Assembly (NCBI GenBank): GCA_902779705.1
Contig: CACZCR010000003.1
Location: 186,001-250,000, forward strand
Length of the DNA: 64,000 nt
Source: an uncultured Bacteroidales bacterium
GTDB lineage: Bacteria; Bacteroidota; Bacteroidia; Bacteroidales; Paludibacteraceae
Direction of reading: 5' to 3'
This document shows positions 60,656 to 64,000 of the stretch, piece by piece; the stretch's first letter is position 1; each line of letters begins with the position of its first letter. Both the position numbers and the translations under genes were made by a program. The notes beneath the pieces were generated by a model. That model saw nothing but the letters and a program-made list of their open reading frames with translations. It was not told the DNA's origin and searched no databases.

Positions 60656-61323
60656 AATGGTATAATACTTTGTCTTAAAATAAACGCCACTCCGTAGTAT
60701 GCGCCCATGATGGGTAGTACCTCCAAGGTCATCACAGAGAGTAGTATATATAGTAGTGTCAGCGGACTGTTCAGGTACGCGCGACACCATTTGACCAATA
60801 CCAGCAGCACAAACATCGCCGCGGTCAATACGGTGCACCACTGCAGTCCTCTGCCGTTACCCATGTTCTGCATCAGCAGCAACAGCGGATACATTGCACA
60901 ACACCACACGGTCACCAGGTTGGTATAGTGGGTGTCGGCGTTCGGACAATATTTTTGCAGTTGGAAGGTGTATTGTACCAACCACATCAGCAGTACTTTG
61001 AGTCCATACACCATCGTGATGAACAGCACGATCACCCCGAAACGCGTGATTGTGAATCCGCCCTCTGTATAGGCGAACAAATAGTATGCCATACTCAGTG
61101 TTCCGATGTGGAACATATGCAGGCTGATTTGGCCTATTCCGGTGCGCTGTGTATCTGCGTACGAGCGGTCCGGCTTGGCGAAGATAGTGCTAAAACTGCT
61201 TACCACCACCCCCGGCTGTGACACGTTGGCCAACACCGCCAACAGCAGCAGAGCCAGCAACATCCAAGATGTCCACACCTCAGACAAGGGGGATGATATC
61301 AGTGGTATATCCGTCGGCATCAC
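60652..61323 (-). CDS. DUF4271 membrane protein
   Basis: The 223-residue protein has about five to six hydrophobic helices (WMLLALLLLAVLANVSQP, YYLFAYTEGG, VLTAAMFVLLVLVKWCRAYL, LTLLYILLSVMTLEVLPIMGAYY). It matches the pattern of DUF4271 proteins, which precede hemD in many Bacteroidota; function unknown. It lies 2 nt after the U32 gene. Confidence 0.85.
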   Translation of the reverse strand: MMPTDIPLISSPLSEVWTSWMLLALLLLAVLANVSQPGVVVSSFSTIFAKPDRSYADTQRTGIGQISLHMFHIGTLSMAYYLFAYTEGGFTITRFGVIVLFITMVYGLKVLLMWLVQYTFQLQKYCPNADTHYTNLVTVWCCAMYPLLLLMQNMGNGRGLQWCTVLTAAMFVLLVLVKWCRAYLNSPLTLLYILLSVMTLEVLPIMGAYYGVAFILRQSIIPL

Positions 61324-61325
61324 TC

Positions 61326-62609
61326 TTACTTTTTAGCTTTTACCTCTTCACTCTCCACCATCTTATACAGCTTGTCACCGCGGTGGATTAGTTTGTCTGT
61401 TTTGATCGAGAAATATGCGCCTTTGTGTATCGCTTCTTTCTCTATTCCTTTGGCATTACGCAGCCCATGTGCCACTATCTCGTACGCCCCTGTCGTCTCG
61501 CCTGTGATCAGCAGTTCATCTCCCTCTTTGATCTCCTCTACGGCCTCCACATAAAACTCAGCCACCGACAGGTTCTTAAAGAAATTGGTACATTTGCCGG
61601 CATACACTTTTTTTCTGGTAGCACGACTACCGTACTCGTGTGTCCATTCGCCTAGGCGCTGGCCCTGATAATAGCCGTCCCAGAATCCGCGGTTGAACAC
61701 TCGTGCCAGTCGTTCGTTCCAGTCCTCAATCTTCGGTACGATCACCGCATTGTCACTATATTCGCCCCGTTGCCAGGCTTCTACTGCCTCGCGGTAACAA
61801 CCTACGGTCGTCTTCACATACTCCGGTCCACGCGCGCGGCCTTCGATCTTGAGTACTCGTACACCGGCATCCAACATCTTGTTCAGAAAATGGATGGTCT
61901 TCAGGTCCTTGGGTGACATGATATACTGGTTGTCGATGTCCAGCTCCAGATCCGAGGACTTGTCTTTGACCGTGTAGCCTCGACGGCAAACCTGCATGCA
62001 AGCACCACGGTTGGCCGAGTAGCCAAGGTTGTTGAGGCTCAGATAACATTTGCCGCTTACTGCCATACATAAAGCACCGTGACAGAACATCTCTATTCGC
62101 ACTCTCTCGCCGCTGACGCCACGGATGTCTTGTTCCTCGATATCGCGGTAGATCTGTGCCACCTGATCCATGTTCAGCTCTCGTGCCAAAACGACCACAT
62201 CGGCAAACTGCGCATAGAACTTCAGCGCTTCGGTGTTGGCGATATTGAGCTGGGTGGACAAGTGCACCTCCTGACCAATACTGTTGGCATATTGCATCAC
62301 AGCGATGTCTGAGGCGATGATGGCGCTTAGTCCGGCGGATTTGGCATGATCCACTATCTCGCGCATAAGCGGCAAGTCTTCCGGATACATTACGGTGTTG
62401 AGGGTCAGATAGGTCTTCACCCCGGCAGCTTGACAGCGTTCAACGATGGTGTGCAGGTCCTCGGTAGTGAAGTTGGCAGAACTGCGCGAACGCATATTCA
62501 GGTGTTCAATGCCGAAATATACACTCGTAGCTCCGGCTTCGATAGCCGCAGCCAGACTCTCCCAACACCCTACCGGTGCCATGATCTCTATCTGTTCACT
62601 TTTCACCAT
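61326..62609 (-). CDS. Peptidase U32 family protein (tRNA/rRNA hydroxylation type)
   Basis: The 427-residue protein shows IEIMAPVGCWESLAAAIEAGATSVYFGI at the start and the U32 signature RIEMFCHGALCMAVSGKCYLS followed by RGACMQVCRRGY. Family members TrhP and RlhA hydroxylate RNA pyrimidines; the old protease label is doubtful. The four conserved Cys support an Fe-S or metal site. Its ATG (62609) is formed by the last heptamer of the array 62607-62655. Confidence 0.93.
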   Translation of the reverse strand: MVKSEQIEIMAPVGCWESLAAAIEAGATSVYFGIEHLNMRSRSSANFTTEDLHTIVERCQAAGVKTYLTLNTVMYPEDLPLMREIVDHAKSAGLSAIIASDIAVMQYANSIGQEVHLSTQLNIANTEALKFYAQFADVVVLARELNMDQVAQIYRDIEEQDIRGVSGERVRIEMFCHGALCMAVSGKCYLSLNNLGYSANRGACMQVCRRGYTVKDKSSDLELDIDNQYIMSPKDLKTIHFLNKMLDAGVRVLKIEGRARGPEYVKTTVGCYREAVEAWQRGEYSDNAVIVPKIEDWNERLARVFNRGFWDGYYQGQRLGEWTHEYGSRATRKKVYAGKCTNFFKNLSVAEFYVEAVEEIKEGDELLITGETTGAYEIVAHGLRNAKGIEKEAIHKGAYFSIKTDKLIHRGDKLYKMVESEEVKAKK

Positions 62610-62655
62610 AACCTATAACCCGTAACCCGTAACCCATAACCTATAACCTATAACC
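62607..62655 (-). repeat. Heptamer array asd-U32 (GGTTATA/GGTTACG x7)
   Basis: Seven contiguous units, minus strand: GGTTATA x2, GGTTATG, GGTTACG x2, GGTTATA, GGTTATG. The array provides the last sense codon and TAG stop of asd at one end and the ATG of the U32 gene at the other. Confidence 0.95.
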
Positions 62656-63655
62656 CCTTCACCTTTACCAGATACTCCGCTATCTGTACGGCATTCAGCG
62701 CTGCGCCTTTGCGGATCTGGTCGCTCACGCACCAGAAACTCAAGCCGTTCTCGTTGCACAGGTCTTTGCGTACACGGCCGATGAACACCTCGTCCTTGCC
62801 GCTCAGGAACAGCGGCATCGGGTAGATATTGTTGACCGGCTCGTCCATGAGTACGCATCCCGTACCGTTCTTAAAAGCCTCTTGGGCTTCCGCTACGCTG
62901 ATCGGACGCTCGGTCTCCACCCATACAGCCTCCGAGTGGGCGCGCAGCGACGGTACTCGTACGCAAGTGGCACTGACACGGATGTCCGAGTGCATGATCT
63001 TGCGCGTCTCGTTGTACATCTTCATCTCCTCTTTGGTGTATCCGTTGTCGGTGAATACATCAATATGCGGGATCACATTGTATGCCAGCTGGTGTTGGAA
63101 CTTGTTGACTTCCACTTTTTCGCCGGCCAATGCTTGTCTATATTGTTGTTCCAACTCTCGCATAGCTTGTGCGCCGGCTCCCGAAGCAGCCTGGTAGGTC
63201 GATACATGCACTTGGCGTATATGACTCACCTGCTCGATAGCCTGCAGCGCCACTACCATCTGTATGGTTGTACAGTTGGGGTTGGCGATGATGTTGCGCG
63301 GCCGGTTGAGTGCATCCTTAGCATTCACCTCCGGCACTACCAAAGGCACATCCTCGTCCATGCGAAAAGCGGAAGAATTGTCTATCAAAACGGCGCCAAA
63401 TCGGGTCATGTATTCCGCGTACTCGTGCGACACGCTCGCACCCGCAGACGCAAAAACAATGTCGACACCCTTGAAAGCGTCGCCATGCTTCAACTCCTCC
63501 ACCACAATGTCTTGGTCTTGGAATCGATAGGTCGTTCCGGCACTACGGGCCGAACCGAATAGTCTGAGTTGGGAAACAGGAAACTGTCGTTGTGAAATCA
63601 CACGCAACAGCTCCTGTCCAACGGCGCCAGAGGCGCCTACGATAGCTATTGTCAT
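62648..63655 (-). CDS. asd: Aspartate-semialdehyde dehydrogenase
   Basis: Asd reduces aspartyl phosphate to the semialdehyde, the branch to lysine/diaminopimelate, threonine and methionine. The 335-residue protein has the NADP motif [28 protein letters not shown], the active-site Cys in [25 protein letters not shown] and the catalytic His in [13 protein letters not shown]. It lies 5 nt after the wHTH gene. Confidence 0.97.
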   Translation of the reverse strand: MTIAIVGASGAVGQELLRVISQRQFPVSQLRLFGSARSAGTTYRFQDQDIVVEELKHGDAFKGVDIVFASAGASVSHEYAEYMTRFGAVLIDNSSAFRMDEDVPLVVPEVNAKDALNRPRNIIANPNCTTIQMVVALQAIEQVSHIRQVHVSTYQAASGAGAQAMRELEQQYRQALAGEKVEVNKFQHQLAYNVIPHIDVFTDNGYTKEEMKMYNETRKIMHSDIRVSATCVRVPSLRAHSEAVWVETERPISVAEAQEAFKNGTGCVLMDEPVNNIYPMPLFLSGKDEVFIGRVRKDLCNENGLSFWCVSDQIRKGAALNAVQIAEYLVKVKGL

Positions 63656-63660
63656 TTTGC

Positions 63661-63858
63661 TTATGCCAATGCTACGATAGTGTCTGCCTCACCCTCGGTG
63701 AAGTTCAGTTTGCCCTCACGAGCCAACCAACCGAGAGCCAAGTACAGCTCCTCATTTTTCAGTTTGGTAGCTTTCTTCAAAGCCTTCAGTGCCAAAGCAC
63801 CGTTCTCGAGTGCAGCCCATACCAGACCTGCGTTCTCGCCAATTTTTGTAATGTTCAT
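63661..63858 (-). CDS. Winged helix-turn-helix protein (DUF2582)
   Basis: The 65-residue protein [18 protein letters not shown] ... [30 protein letters not shown] matches the small wHTH DUF2582 family, about 65-75 residues, found in Bacteroidota and other phyla. It is probably a DNA-binding protein but no target is known. It leads the asd-U32-DUF4271-hemD-rnpA-yidD-trmD run. In the 102-nt gap upstream I see an AGGCAC/GTGCCT dyad (about 63891-63914) but no clear TAnnTTTG promoter. Confidence 0.88.
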   Translation of the reverse strand: MNITKIGENAGLVWAALENGALALKALKKATKLKNEELYLALGWLAREGKLNFTEGEADTIVALA

Positions 63859-63924
63859 AATACTCTTAAAAAAACCTTAAATATAACTAATCAGGCACTT
63901 TTAAGGGGTGCCTCACCCTTTATC

Positions 63925-63959
63925 TTTCAACTTTAAACTATCAACTTTCAACTTTAAGC
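63925..63959 (-). repeat. Heptamer array after the window-edge gene (TTTCAAC/TTTAAAC x5)
   Basis: Five 7-bp units on the plus strand: TTTCAAC, TTTAAAC, TATCAAC, TTTCAAC, TTTAAGC. They begin 1 nt after the stop codon (minus strand) of the partial gene at 63961. Confidence 0.9.
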
Positions 63960-63960
63960 T

Positions 63961-64000
63961 CTACTCCCCTTCCCACTTCTTGAATACCAGACACGCGTTG
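63961..64000 (-). CDS. C-terminal end of an unidentified gene
   Basis: On the minus strand a frame open from the window edge ends NACLVFKKWEGE then TAG (63961-63963). Only 12 full codons are present, too few to name the gene. The position of the heptamer array directly after this stop, as at other loci, supports it being a true gene end. Confidence 0.45.
   Translation of the reverse strand, partial: NACLVFKKWEGE

Noticed and set aside
62607..62655. Heptamer arrays as CRISPR or REP elements
   Set aside because: Units are contiguous with no spacers, differ between loci, and form no hairpins.

Overview
The window is a 64 kb stretch of chromosome from a member of the Bacteroidota, most likely an uncultured Bacteroidales. 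The evidence is: promoters of the Bacteroides type (TTTG, 20-nt spacer, TAnnTTTG) in front of most transcription units; no visible dependence on Shine-Dalgarno sequences; a fused SecD-SecF protein; PorX, GldB and GldH of the type IX secretion/gliding apparatus; a SusC/TonB-type thiamine receptor behind a TPP riboswitch; CBM20-GH77 amylomaltase; and many short-lipobox lipoproteins. There is no insertion sequence, prophage, CRISPR array or restriction system. Most of it is core chromosome with overlapping operonic genes.

Layout. 1-7.9 kb: end of pepD, secDF, a four-gene lipoprotein/TPR-HTH cluster, efp. 7.9-10 kb: marC-like gene, rpiB, a radical SAM/SPASM enzyme. 10-19.1 kb (minus): one overlapping operon, PASTA protein, rluD, porX, an endonuclease/exonuclease/phosphatase (EEP) protein, a 1000-residue TPR protein and a 599-residue barrel-like protein. 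19.1-23 kb: an unlisted 46-residue lipoprotein, malQ, a flippase-like membrane protein. 23-31.5 kb: a second radical-SAM-type lipoprotein, a helix-hairpin-helix outer-membrane protein, ompA-LysM with a CAU tRNA, gtrA, rsmA, corA, nadA. 31.5-34.5 kb: acid phosphatase and a secreted pectate lyase. 34.5-41.3 kb (minus): apt-uvrC-tsaE-lolD-gldB-sufS-EEP nuclease. 41.3-49.4 kb (minus): mreB-mreC-mreD-mrdA-rodA-yraN-mnmG cell-shape operon. 49.5-58.6 kb: tRNA-Asn, then a plus-strand run adenosine kinase-like, plsC, HIT, holB, ricT, gldH, trmB, araC-type, thiamine TonB receptor. 58.6-64 kb (minus): wHTH-asd-U32-DUF4271-hemD-rnpA-yidD-trmD.

The most notable non-genic signals are: (1) a family of heptanucleotide tandem arrays (period exactly 7, different sequence at each locus), most of which start at or within a few bases of a stop codon, and two of which lie inside coding sequence (gtrA, rsmA); (2) a perfect parS site between apt and mnmG and, 11 kb away, a cluster of TTATTAACA/TTATCAACA 9-mers before nadA, which together suggest that the replication origin is in or near this window; (3) a TPP riboswitch whose P1 helix contains the start codon of the receptor it controls; (4) divergent promoters sharing a TTGCATATATGCAA palindrome; (5) two 11-bp-period arrays near two paralogous lipoprotein genes. 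All homology statements come from reading motifs, not from searches.
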